The notes: a model not told the origin generated them from the sequence alone. Positions 16,267 to 24,116 are shown, counted from the first letter of the stretch. The stretch is 24,427 nucleotides of DNA from CAVHIG01 sp963636105 (GCA_963636105.1 CAVHIG010000026.1:1-24427); one strand, 5' to 3'. Translations and numbers: made by a program.

Positions 16267-17619
16267 TCACAGTTTGAATTTGTCCACGGAAATGTCAATG
16301 AAATCTATCGGGTCATCTTGCAGGAACATAGCCATATAGATAGGGAAATAAGTCAGCTTTCCATCCACCTTTACGTTATCATTCGTGAAAACATAGGCTT
16401 CCTCGATTCCATATTCTGCAATGGCCATTACGTTGTCCAGTGCCGAGTGCTTTTCATAGTCCTTTCCGCTCTTCACTTCAATGGGAAGCACCCGCCCAGC
16501 GTGCTCAACTACAAAATCAAGCTCACCCTTTTTCTTGCTGTTGTAATAGTACAGAGAATAGCCGTGAGCATGTAGCTCTTGCGCCACTACATTTTCATAG
16601 ACTGCGCCTTTGTTGACATCCTTTTCCTTGCTGACGATTTTCAGTTTGCAGGCTTTTCCGTATATGGTGGTAAGCAAGCCAACATCTGACAGGAACATCT
16701 TGAACAGTGTGCTCTTTTCGTTCAGCATGAGTGGCACCGTGGGCTCTGTCGTGTTAAACACGCCCAAGGCGACACCGGCCTTCCAAAGCCATGTGAAGCT
16801 GTCCTCAACACGGTCATAGCGCAGACCTTTCCTGATATCCGCGATCATAAACCGCTTGTTCTTCTCGTTCAGCTCTGCCGGGATAAGCTCATAAATGTGC
16901 GTGATAATCAGCTTACGGTTTTCCTCTTCATACTGCGTAAAATCCAGCTTATACTGCTCAATGATGGCTCGGTGCTCATCCATTACATCGTCGATATTGC
17001 CGGTTATACGGTACTTTTCCACCGCAGCAGGCATACCGCCGATGATAAGATAGAGATTGAACATCTCCATGATTTTGCCGTGGATCACTTCATCTACGGG
17101 CGTTTTAGAAACAAACGCTTTCCGCAGCATATCCAATACTGGCTGGCCTACGTTGAAGATTTGCAGAAACTCTTCAAAATCCAGCGGGTACATATTGATC
17201 GTCTGCAAATAACCGACCGGCGCAGACTTCAAATTCACAATCTCCACACCCAGCAGCGAGCCGGACAGAATGTACCGGAATCGCTTATCGTCCACGAGGA
17301 ACTTTATCTTCGTGACGATTTCCTTGTATTTCTGGATTTCATCAAAGAAAAAGAAGGTCTTACCGGGGACAATTTTTTTATCACTGTACAGGGACAGCTT
17401 CAGGAGCAGGTCATCTACGCTCGTCGCCCCGTCCAGAATACCCACTATTTCTGGCTGATGTATCAGGTTGAACTCAATGTAATCGCAGCCTGCCGCCTGT
17501 AGGCACTCACGGACGATAAATGTCTTTCCCGCCTGTCGGACGCCATAGATCAGCAAAGCCTTGTCGCTGCTATCGATCCAGTGCATAATATCCTTTTCAA
17601 TTTTTCTTTTCAGCATCAT
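16267..17619 (-). CDS. AAA ATPase with C-terminal DUF4143 / PD-(D/E)XK-like domain
   Basis: A 450-residue protein of the large, poorly understood AAA_14/DUF4143 family. Walker A reads GVRQAGKT (about 26-33) and Walker B FFFFDEIQ (about 96-103). The C-terminal part has GELDFVV...LPIEVKSGKDY, a PD-(D/E)XK nuclease-type motif. Proposed family roles involve nucleic acid handling or defence, but none is established here. I chose the ATG at 17619, preceded by GGAGG at 5 bases. The ATG at 17646 is only about 5 bases from the predicted transcription start. The gene has its own promoter and paired upstream repeats, is convergent with lysR, and is bracketed by 51-bp direct repeats, all pointing to an acquired cassette. 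Confidence 0.88.
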   Translation of the reverse strand: MMLKRKIEKDIMHWIDSSDKALLIYGVRQAGKTFIVRECLQAAGCDYIEFNLIHQPEIVGILDGATSVDDLLLKLSLYSDKKIVPGKTFFFFDEIQKYKEIVTKIKFLVDDKRFRYILSGSLLGVEIVNLKSAPVGYLQTINMYPLDFEEFLQIFNVGQPVLDMLRKAFVSKTPVDEVIHGKIMEMFNLYLIIGGMPAAVEKYRITGNIDDVMDEHRAIIEQYKLDFTQYEEENRKLIITHIYELIPAELNEKNKRFMIADIRKGLRYDRVEDSFTWLWKAGVALGVFNTTEPTVPLMLNEKSTLFKMFLSDVGLLTTIYGKACKLKIVSKEKDVNKGAVYENVVAQELHAHGYSLYYYNSKKKGELDFVVEHAGRVLPIEVKSGKDYEKHSALDNVMAIAEYGIEEAYVFTNDNVKVDGKLTYFPIYMAMFLQDDPIDFIDISVDKFKL

Positions 17620-17657
17620 CAGCACCTCCATGTCCAGTCTGTGCATTTTCCAAGGAT

Positions 17658-17686
17658 ATTATACTTTTGTTTTGACACTTTTTCAA
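17658..17686 (-). promoter_or_regulatory. Promoter of the ATPase gene
   Basis: TTGAAA (17681-17686), a 17-base spacer and TATAAT (17658-17663), read toward the ATPase. The predicted leader to the chosen start is about 30 bases. One of two 13-bp repeats covers the -35 and spacer. Confidence 0.75.
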
Positions 17687-17717
17687 GAGATTTGGATTTC
17701 GAAATTGACACTTTTTC
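17672..17717 (-). repeat. Two 13-bp direct repeats at the ATPase promoter
   Basis: GAAAAAGTGTCAA occurs at 17705-17717 and 17672-17684 on the minus strand, 33 bp apart, about three helical turns. The downstream copy overlaps the -35 and spacer. The spacing on one face of the helix suggests cooperative binding of a repressor. Confidence 0.7.
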
Positions 17718-17736
17718 TAATCCCTTTTGCTTATAC

Positions 17737-17787
17737 CAAAGAAGTAGTCCAAGGCAGCCTCGTAAGAAAGATATAGAACGCATGGAA
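17737..17787 (+). repeat. 51-bp direct repeat, right copy
   Basis: The partner of 16179-16229, with two mismatches. It is followed directly by the hairpin at 17803-17836. Without the ATPase interval, lysR would be followed by a single copy and then that terminator. Confidence 0.9.
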
Positions 17788-17802
17788 ATCTATCCTTAAA
17801 AC

Positions 17803-17836
17803 AAAACAACCGGAAGTATTTGCTTCCGGTTGTTTT
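17803..17836 (+). terminator. Strong, probably bidirectional terminator
   Basis: A perfect 14-bp stem (17803-17816 with 17823-17836), CCGGAAG core and 6-base loop. AAAAC/GTTTT edges give T-rich tails on both strands. It probably ended lysR before the ATPase cassette arrived, and it can also end the pseudogene transcript on the other strand. Confidence 0.85.
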
Positions 17837-17865
17837 GCGTTTTGTATCTTGTTCCATCTTCGGCT

Positions 17866-18276
17866 TTATAGCGCCGCGACCGCAGTTTCTGTAAGTCCTG
17901 TCACGCGTGCTATGAAGTCGGCGGCCGCGCCCTCTTTCTTCATCGCCTTGGCAATGTCGAGTTTTTCCTGCGCCGCGCCTTCTGAAATGCCGACAGCCTC
18001 GGAAAACGCTTATCCTCCACCATATCCTGCAAAAAGCAGTTCATCAGTGCCGATAGCTCTTCCTTTTCCGGGTCAAAGACTGCCGTATTTACATATATCG
18101 CGCTGTAGCCGTTCGGTACGGCTTCCATCGTCTCCTCGATAAACATCCGCTCGTGATATATAATCCTGCCTTTTCTGAAACATGGCATCATCTATCGGAC
18201 GCGGCCGCTGCACCGTCTCCCACAGACGTCTCAGATAAGCTTCGCTGCTTTTTATCTTCCCAATACCGTTTTCCAT
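17866..18276 (-). pseudogene. Remnant of an Rpn/PD-(D/E)XK nuclease family 'transposase-like' gene
   Basis: Three blocks in different frames match the order of this family. The N-terminus starts at 18276 (MENGIGKIKSSEAYL...RPIDDAMF), where RPIDD is the usual opening. It then jumps, near 18180-18195, to KGRIIYHERMFIEET...GYSAIYVNT...EELSALMNCFLQDM, which in full-length relatives lies more than 100 residues further on. Near 18003 a second shift, explained by loss of one T in a T run, leads to SEAVGISEGAAQEKL...FIARVTGLTE and a stop at 17866. The nuclease core between the first two blocks is gone. It is not functional. I recognise the family from its motif order; the closest relative is not known. 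Confidence 0.7.
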
Positions 18277-18369
18277 TCCGCCTTCACCTACTTTCATTAT
18301 ACATGTAAAACGCATCTCAAACAACACTTTTCGATCTTAGAAAATCGCCCCTTTGAAAAGCCGGATGCT

Positions 18370-18405
18370 ATAGTTTAATTTTCTCTTTTCTGTAAATTAA
18401 ACTAT
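18370..18405. other. AT-rich perfect inverted repeat
   Basis: ATAGTTTAATTT and its exact complement (12 bp each) flank a 12-base loop in the 211-bp non-coding stretch between the pseudogene and the DUF3810 gene. It may be an operator or a weak terminator for the DUF3810 transcript. Nothing else is recognisable in this stretch. Confidence 0.55.
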
Positions 18406-18487
18406 CTATTTGTATTTATACCTAACTATACCATATTTTACCTCAAATAGTCAAGCGAAATTATCGCAAAACTCCTTAGGATGGAAA

Positions 18488-19624
18488 CTACTCCCATTCA
18501 AACACATAATCCTCATAATACATCACAAGGTAGTAAATGCAGGCGTTGTAGGTGATTGAGAGCTTCTGCTGGCCGTTGCTTTGCAGAAAGCTGCCGTAGA
18601 TTTTGCGTGAGATTGTATGGAAAAGGCTCTGATTTTCAGCCCAGTAGGCGCTGTTTGCGGCGAGGTCCGCGGAAACTTCGGGGGTATACGTCGCCGCCAG
18701 AGCTTCCCAGCTTTCGGCGTCGGTGTCCTTTAGGGCTTTTGCAAGATACATAAGTCCCATGAGATAGCCCGAGTATTCGTATGCGGTATTTCCTGAAGAG
18801 ACACTCGCCAGGATCCCGACAAAGTTTGTCTCGGCCTCCGAAGCTGCAAGTCTTTGATGTGCCGTTTCGTGAGCTATGATGACCGGGCGGAAGGCCGCGG
18901 GAGCGTCCATATTTATATTCGCCTCAGCTGTCAGCGGAAAATAAAAGCCGGAATATCCCATGGCAGTGGCTATCTTTGAAAACTTGAGACGCTTTGGCAC
19001 TCTGGCTGGCTGCTCAAGAAAGCTCCAGCGCTCTTCTTTTTCAATATTTTCGTAGACAGATGTAGCCGCCGCAAAAATCTCGTCCTCGCTTTCAGCGAAA
19101 TTGCCCTCCCCATCGCGTGCCACCTCCGTAGAGAGAGCATTCGCATGCTCCGCAAAGTAATACGCCGTTTCCGCAAGCTCCGAAAGCGTTATGTCACGAA
19201 GCTCCATACCAGTTTTGTCTAAGACATCGTCTCCATAATAGCTCACGCTCCAAAGCCATGAAAAGCCACAGCCCACATAAGTCACCACAATGGCGGCCGT
19301 GAGGAGAACCGCGGCAAATCGCTTCCCGGGCAGTTTCCGCAAAAAATAGCGAATCGTGCTTATGCTGAGCGTCACAGCCATGAGAGGAATGCCGACCATG
19401 TATATGAGCTCGCCCACTGAAAATGCGAAATATGAGTTGATGCCGGAGAGCAGTCTGCGAATCGGCGCTGAGACCTTATCTATGATGAGCTGCATAAATT
19501 CCTGGTCGCCGCGAAAGGCGTAGAATTCCAATAAAAGCAGCAGGCCGATGACAAGCAGCACGACTCTGCTCCGGTTTGATATTTCTTTGTTTTGTTCCTC
19601 TGATTTTACAAATAAATTCTTCAT
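18488..19624 (-). CDS. DUF3810 membrane protein with HExxH motif
   Basis: A 378-residue protein of the DUF3810 type. Hydrophobic segments lie at about residues 21-36, 68-90 and 103-128, followed by a mostly soluble region. H252-E253-T-A-H256 forms an HExxH zinc-metalloprotease-like motif, with acidic candidates Glu263 and Glu265 a few residues later (SEAETN) that could complete the site. This suggests a membrane-anchored metallopeptidase, but no substrate is known for the family. The ribosome site is weak (AAAGTAGAACC), and no better ATG exists before residue 44. It stands alone between an unrelated pseudogene and the ABC operon's terminator. Confidence 0.75.
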   Translation of the reverse strand: MKNLFVKSEEQNKEISNRSRVVLLVIGLLLLLEFYAFRGDQEFMQLIIDKVSAPIRRLLSGINSYFAFSVGELIYMVGIPLMAVTLSISTIRYFLRKLPGKRFAAVLLTAAIVVTYVGCGFSWLWSVSYYGDDVLDKTGMELRDITLSELAETAYYFAEHANALSTEVARDGEGNFAESEDEIFAAATSVYENIEKEERWSFLEQPARVPKRLKFSKIATAMGYSGFYFPLTAEANINMDAPAAFRPVIIAHETAHQRLAASEAETNFVGILASVSSGNTAYEYSGYLMGLMYLAKALKDTDAESWEALAATYTPEVSADLAANSAYWAENQSLFHTISRKIYGSFLQSNGQQKLSITYNACIYYLVMYYEDYVFEWE

Positions 19625-19805
19625 GGTTCTACTTTATCACAAATGCGCCTTGCATTTTTGTAGCTAAGGTGTTTTTTCGGCCTCTTGACATTGCCGCGAC
19701 GGATGGCAGAGGGAGCGACTCCTGAGGAGATGCTGGTTGCCTAGGCAGTTTCCGCAAATGCGAGTGAAAATCGACCGGGATGCGATGGGCACCCGTAAGA
19801 CGCAA

Positions 19806-19849
19806 AAAGAGCAGGCCGGCTGCTAGATACCGCTCTGCTCTTTTTTTAA
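19806..19849. terminator. Bidirectional terminator after the ABC operon
   Basis: AAAAAGAGCAG and CTGCTCTTTTT form an 11-bp stem around a 20-base loop, with T-rich tails on both strands. It lies just after the stop of the second ABC gene and ends that operon. The rest of 19625-19805 shows no convincing gene or known RNA. Confidence 0.8.
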
Positions 19850-19855
19850 TCCATA

Positions 19856-21808
19856 TTAATCCAATTCAAACGCTCCGGTATAGAGGCGATAGTATGTGCC
19901 TTTTTCGGCGATAAGCTTTTCGTGATTGCCACGCTCTATAATGCGCCCGTGGTCGAGCACCATGATGACATCCGAATTCTTTACCGTGGAGAGCCTGTGC
20001 GCGATTACAAATACCGTGCGGCCCTTCATCAGCTTGTCCATACCATCCTGCACAAGCGCCTCAGTACGCGTATCTATGGAGGATGTCGCCTCGTCAAGTA
20101 TCATAACTGGCGGGTCGGATACCGCGGCTCGCGCGATAGAGATAAGCTGGCGCTGACCCTGCGAAAGTCCGCTGCCGTCACCCTTGAGCACCGTATCGTA
20201 GCCCTGCGGAAGCATGCGGATAAAATTGTCCGCGTTTGCAAGCTTTGCGGCAGCTATGCATTCCTCGTCCGTCGCATCCGGATTTCCGTAGCGCAGGTTT
20301 TCCATGACCGTACCCGTAAAGAGGTTTACCTCCTGGAGCACGATGCCGAGGGAACGGCGCAGGTCAGCCTTCTTTATCTTGTTTATATTTATGCCGTCGT
20401 AGCGGATTTTGCCGTCGTCGATGTCATAAAATCTGTTTATAAGGTTTGTGATTGTGGTCTTGCCCGCGCCTGTCGCGCCGACAAAGGCCACCTTCTGGCC
20501 CGGCTCCGCATAGAGGCAGATATCGTGCAAGACTTCTTTTTCTGGCACATAGCCAAAGTCCACATGATCGAGCACCACATCCCCGGCGAGACGCACGTAC
20601 TCGGCATTGCCGTCCTCGCGAGGCCGTTTCCACGCCCAAAGCCCTGTATGCACCTTTGTCTCGATGAGCTTCCCGTCTTTTTCTTCCACATTTACCAGTG
20701 TGACATCACCCTTGTCCTCCTCAGGTGCCTCGTCCATAAATTTGAAGATACGGGCAGCGCCCGCGAGGGCCGTGATTACCGAGTTGAACTGGCTGGACAT
20801 CTGCGAAATCGGGCCGGTGAAGTTTCTGGAAAGTGTGAGGAAGGACGCTATCATGCCCAGAGTCATACTGCCGTAGCCGGAAAGTCCGATGTTTGGCGTG
20901 CCGGCGATGGCCATATACGCACCCATGAGCGCTACTATTACATACTGCGCGTAGCCGAGGAAATTCATGATAGGCATCATGCCGTTTGCGTGGCCGTTTG
21001 CCTCGCGCGAGTTGAACTCCCAGGTCTTGTTTTTCTCGCGCATTTCCGCCTTCGTGACTTCCTCGTGGCAGAAGACCTTGATGACCTTTTGTCCGTTTAT
21101 CATCTCTTCCACATATCCATCCAGGTCCGCGAGCGACATCTGCTGAGCGACAAAGTATTTCCCGGTCTTTCCGACCGCGACCTTCATAATCCGCAATATG
21201 ATAAAGAGCGCGACGCATACCGCAAGCGTCAGCCATACGCTGATGTAGAGCATGCAGATAAATACCGCCGCGATGGTGAATATTGAGGATACGAGCTGCG
21301 CCATGGCCTGCGCGATGAGCTGCCTCAGCGTATCCGTATCGTTTGTATACAGGCTCATCGTGTCGCCGTGATTGTGGCTGTCGAAGTAGCGAAGCGGAAG
21401 CCTCTGCATCTTCGAGAACATCTCGTCCCTTATTTTTTTCAGCGTGCCCTGAGCCACCGTGACCATTTTGCGGTTATATGTCCATGTCGCAAGTACGCCC
21501 ACAAGGTAGACCGCGCCTATAGTGCAAAGCGCCTTCAAAAGTCCCGTGTAGACAGGCGAGTCCATGAGCAAAAGCGGCTCGATGTAGTCGTCTATGAGTA
21601 TTTGCAGAAACAGCGCAGATGCCGCGCCCGCCACGGCGCTGAGCAAAATGCAGATTACGACGATTACAAGAGTAGCTTTGTATTCCTTCATGTAGGAGAA
21701 GAGCCTCTTCATGGTCGCCTTGTCAAGCTTCATTGAGCCCGGAGCTCCCATTCCGCCTCTTCCCGGCATTCCTCTGCCCGGGCCGCGCATTCCCATATTT
21801 CTACTCAT
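19856..21808 (-). CDS. ABC exporter half-transporter, canonical ATP site
   Basis: A 650-residue TMD-NBD half-transporter. A 25-30 residue Gly/Met/Arg-rich tail precedes the six-helix membrane domain (about 40-330). The nucleotide-binding domain has Walker A GATGAGKTT (near 446), signature LSQGQ (near 548), Walker B MILDEATSSID with the catalytic glutamate (near 569) and H-loop IAHRLSTV (near 602). A linker of about 60 residues carrying charged segments lies between TMD and NBD. I chose the ATG at 21808, which overlaps the stop of the previous gene and has GGAGGTGAGGAG before it; the frame extends upstream to 21817. It probably pairs with the upstream half-transporter as a multidrug-type exporter. 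The substrate is unknown. Confidence 0.92.
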   Translation of the reverse strand: MSRNMGMRGPGRGMPGRGGMGAPGSMKLDKATMKRLFSYMKEYKATLVIVVICILLSAVAGAASALFLQILIDDYIEPLLLMDSPVYTGLLKALCTIGAVYLVGVLATWTYNRKMVTVAQGTLKKIRDEMFSKMQRLPLRYFDSHNHGDTMSLYTNDTDTLRQLIAQAMAQLVSSIFTIAAVFICMLYISVWLTLAVCVALFIILRIMKVAVGKTGKYFVAQQMSLADLDGYVEEMINGQKVIKVFCHEEVTKAEMREKNKTWEFNSREANGHANGMMPIMNFLGYAQYVIVALMGAYMAIAGTPNIGLSGYGSMTLGMIASFLTLSRNFTGPISQMSSQFNSVITALAGAARIFKFMDEAPEEDKGDVTLVNVEEKDGKLIETKVHTGLWAWKRPREDGNAEYVRLAGDVVLDHVDFGYVPEKEVLHDICLYAEPGQKVAFVGATGAGKTTITNLINRFYDIDDGKIRYDGININKIKKADLRRSLGIVLQEVNLFTGTVMENLRYGNPDATDEECIAAAKLANADNFIRMLPQGYDTVLKGDGSGLSQGQRQLISIARAAVSDPPVMILDEATSSIDTRTEALVQDGMDKLMKGRTVFVIAHRLSTVKNSDVIMVLDHGRIIERGNHEKLIAEKGTYYRLYTGAFELD

Positions 21809-23552
21809 TCTCCTCACCTCCCTTTTGCTGGGATTCGTATACTTCCCTATATATCGCGCTGCTCTTCAAAAGCTCCTCATGGCTTCCCATGTCCACGATT
21901 TTGCCGTCGTCAAGCACCAGAATCTTATCAGCATGTTCTACCGAGCTGATACGCTGCGCTATGATTATCTTTGTAACTTCCGGAATGTACTCGGCCATAG
22001 CCTTTCTTATGCTTGCGTCTGTAGCTGTATCCACAGCGCTTGTGGAGTCGTCCATGATGAGTACCTTCGGTTTTTTCAAGAGCGCTCTTGCGATGCAAAG
22101 TCTCTGCTTTTGACCGCCGGAGACATTTGTGCCTCCCTGCTCTATGTATGTGTCGTATCCATCCGGCATTGCGCTTATAAATTCATCCGCGCAGGCCTGC
22201 TTGCAGGCTGCCACTATCTCTTCATCAGTCGCGTCCGCGTTTCCCCAGCGCAGATTTTCCTTTATCGTGCCGGAGAAGAGCTCGTTTTTCTGGAGCACCA
22301 TGGCAACGGCGTCTCTCAGTGCATTGAGGTCGTATTTGCGCACGTCCACGCCGCCTATTGTAAGGCTGCCTCCCGTCACGTCATAAAGACGCGGGATAAG
22401 CTGCACAAGCGATGACTTCGAGGAACCGGTACCGCCGATAAGCCCGACAGTTTCCCCTGAGGCTATGTGCAGATTTATATTGTCGAGAACCTTCTTGTCC
22501 GCTTTTGTAGCATAGCTAAAGTCCACATTTTTGAAGTCTATTTCGCCATTCTTTACCTCGCATACAGGATTTTCCGGATTTGATATATCTGTCTTTTCCT
22601 GTAAAATCTCGGCAATTCTGTGTGCGGAGGAGCTTGCAATCGTGATCATTGCAAATACCATGGAGAGCATCATAAGGCTCATGAGGATCTGGATAGCATA
22701 GGTCATGAGCGCTGTGAGATTTCCCGTCGTGAGACCGATAGCCGGATTATTTCCGCTGGCGACTATGGCCTTTGCGCCTACCCAGGATACGAGTATCATG
22801 CAGCTGTACATGCAGAATTGCATGATTGGTGAGTTGAGCGCTATGATACGTTCGCCTTTTGCGAAATCCTTGTAAATGCTTTCTGAAATACTCTTGAATT
22901 TGCCTATCTCGTGCTCTTCCTGATTGAAGGACTTTACTACGCGTATGCCTCTCAGATTCTCCTGAACGACGTTGTTGAGCTTGTCATATGTATGGAATAC
23001 TCTGTCAAATACAGGATATACCTTGATGACTATGATGCCCAGCGCGATAGCCAAAATAGGAATTACAATCAAGAAAATTGTGGATATCTCCTTATTCAGC
23101 CTAAAGGATACTATCATTGAGAAGATTATCATCATAGGTCCGCGGATTGCAAGACGTATGACCATCTGAAACGCGTTTTGCAGATTTGTCACGTCTGTGG
23201 TGAGTCTCGTCACGATTGAGGCTGTGGAAAATTTGTCAATATTTGAGAAGGCGAAGGTCTGTACGTTGTCATACATATCCTGCCTCAGATTTGCCGCAAA
23301 GCCGCAGGACGCCTTCGCTCCGAAGAATGCCGAAAGCCAGCCCGTAGCAAGCTGCATTACCGCAAATACTATAAGCAGGGTTCCGTATTTCCATACATTC
23401 GCCATGATACCCTCTTCTATGCCAAAGTCTATGAGATATGACATAGCGAGCGGTATGACGATTTCAAATACTACCTCCAGCATGGAAAGCAGCATCGTGA
23501 GTCCTGAGGATGCTTTGTATTCTCTCAGGCTCTTTGCAAGTGTTTTAAGCAT
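21801..23552 (-). CDS. ABC exporter half-transporter, degenerate ATP site
   Basis: A 583-residue TMD-NBD half-transporter. Membrane helices occupy about residues 15-295. Walker A is GGTGSSKSS (near 374) and the signature is VSGGQKQR (near 477). Walker B is LIMDDSTSAVD (near 497), with Asp in place of the catalytic Glu, and the H-loop is IIAQRISSV (near 529), with Gln in place of His. This combination is known from the degenerate partner of heterodimeric exporters such as TM287/288 and BmrCD. The partner is the next gene, whose start overlaps this stop. A palindrome matching the site over the marR start lies 23 bp before the ATG, so MarR probably controls it directly as well as through read-through. 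Confidence 0.92.
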   Translation of the reverse strand: MLKTLAKSLREYKASSGLTMLLSMLEVVFEIVIPLAMSYLIDFGIEEGIMANVWKYGTLLIVFAVMQLATGWLSAFFGAKASCGFAANLRQDMYDNVQTFAFSNIDKFSTASIVTRLTTDVTNLQNAFQMVIRLAIRGPMMIIFSMIVSFRLNKEISTIFLIVIPILAIALGIIVIKVYPVFDRVFHTYDKLNNVVQENLRGIRVVKSFNQEEHEIGKFKSISESIYKDFAKGERIIALNSPIMQFCMYSCMILVSWVGAKAIVASGNNPAIGLTTGNLTALMTYAIQILMSLMMLSMVFAMITIASSSAHRIAEILQEKTDISNPENPVCEVKNGEIDFKNVDFSYATKADKKVLDNINLHIASGETVGLIGGTGSSKSSLVQLIPRLYDVTGGSLTIGGVDVRKYDLNALRDAVAMVLQKNELFSGTIKENLRWGNADATDEEIVAACKQACADEFISAMPDGYDTYIEQGGTNVSGGQKQRLCIARALLKKPKVLIMDDSTSAVDTATDASIRKAMAEYIPEVTKIIIAQRISSVEHADKILVLDDGKIVDMGSHEELLKSSAIYREVYESQQKGGEENE

Positions 23553-23574
23553 ATTTATTGATTACCCCTTCCTT

Positions 23575-23588
23575 TGTAGCACGCTACA
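23575..23588. promoter_or_regulatory. Candidate MarR operator upstream of the ABC genes
   Basis: TGTAGC-AC-GCTACA, a perfect 6-bp dyad with a 2-base centre, lies 23 bp before the first ABC gene. It differs by one base from the site over the marR start point (24201-24214). Confidence 0.7.
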
Positions 23589-23606
23589 CTTTTTATTTAA
23601 ATTTTA

Positions 23607-23622
23607 GTCTGCCAATGCAGAC
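23607..23622. other. Small hairpin between marR and the ABC genes
   Basis: GTCTGC and GCAGAC form a 6-bp stem with a 4-base loop. On the minus (coding) strand the following bases are TAAAATTTAAAT, so any termination of the marR message here would be weak. Confidence 0.35.
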
Positions 23623-23657
23623 CGTCTTTTCTTTTTTGATTTAGCTCCGAAAGTATT

Positions 23658-24077
23658 CTACTCCAGGTTTCGATATATTCTGCGCAGCATATCCGCAAGC
23701 TGCTTTTTTTCTTCGTCTGAAAACGAGGCCATCATTCTGCTCTCCTGCAGCTTGATAGTGCGGGTCATGTCTTCCACAAGCCGTCGCGCCTTTTCCGTAA
23801 TCTCTACGTTTTTATTGCGCCTGTCATGCGCATCCATCCAGGATGTCACAAGAGCCTTATCCTCAAGGCGATTGACGATCCCTACGACAGTGGGGTGTGA
23901 TACCTGTAGAAAGTCCTCTATCTCCTTTTGTGTCGCAAGCCCGCCATGCTTTGCCAAAAATATAAGCACATAGCTCTGCGACATGGTGAGATTATGCGTC
24001 TTCAAATCCGCATCGGCTTTTATCTTTATCTTGTCATTTATTGTTTTTATAAAGTATCCGATGTCACGTTCATTCAT
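23658..24077 (-). CDS. MarR family transcriptional regulator
   Basis: A 139-residue MarR-type winged-helix protein. The DNA-binding part runs from about residue 33 to 100: helices around YVLIFLAKHGGLATQKEIEDFL, recognition helix VSHPTVVGIVNRLEDKALV, and wing DAHDRRNKNVEIT with the typical D-R-R signature. The terminal helices would dimerise. It is the first gene of a marR-ABC-ABC set, the common layout in which the regulator represses an exporter until a toxic ligand binds. A consensus promoter and a palindrome over its start point suggest autorepression. GGGAGGGAG lies before the ATG. The ligand is unknown. Confidence 0.92.
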   Translation of the reverse strand: MNERDIGYFIKTINDKIKIKADADLKTHNLTMSQSYVLIFLAKHGGLATQKEIEDFLQVSHPTVVGIVNRLEDKALVTSWMDAHDRRNKNVEITEKARRLVEDMTRTIKLQESRMMASFSDEEKKQLADMLRRIYRNLE

Positions 24078-24116
24078 GCTCTCCCTCCCTTTCTACCCCA
24101 ATTATTATGCTCTCAT

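Noticed and set aside
16267..17619. ATPase gene as an IS transposase (IstB-like)
   Set aside because: The DUF4143 and PD-(D/E)XK-like C-terminus fits the AAA_14 family. No partner transposase or terminal inverted repeats were seen.
18370..18405. Inverted repeat as a MITE end or CRISPR unit
   Set aside because: It is a single copy with no flanking target duplication and no second unit in the window.
19640..19850. Known riboswitch upstream of the DUF3810 gene
   Set aside because: No recognisable FMN, glycine, guanidine, ZTP or cyclic-di-GMP core could be read. Only the terminator is clear.
19922..21286. Long plus-strand open frame (454 codons) opposite the second ABC gene
   Set aside because: The minus-strand frame has full ABC exporter motifs. 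The plus-strand product has no recognisable domain and reflects codon bias in the opposite strand.
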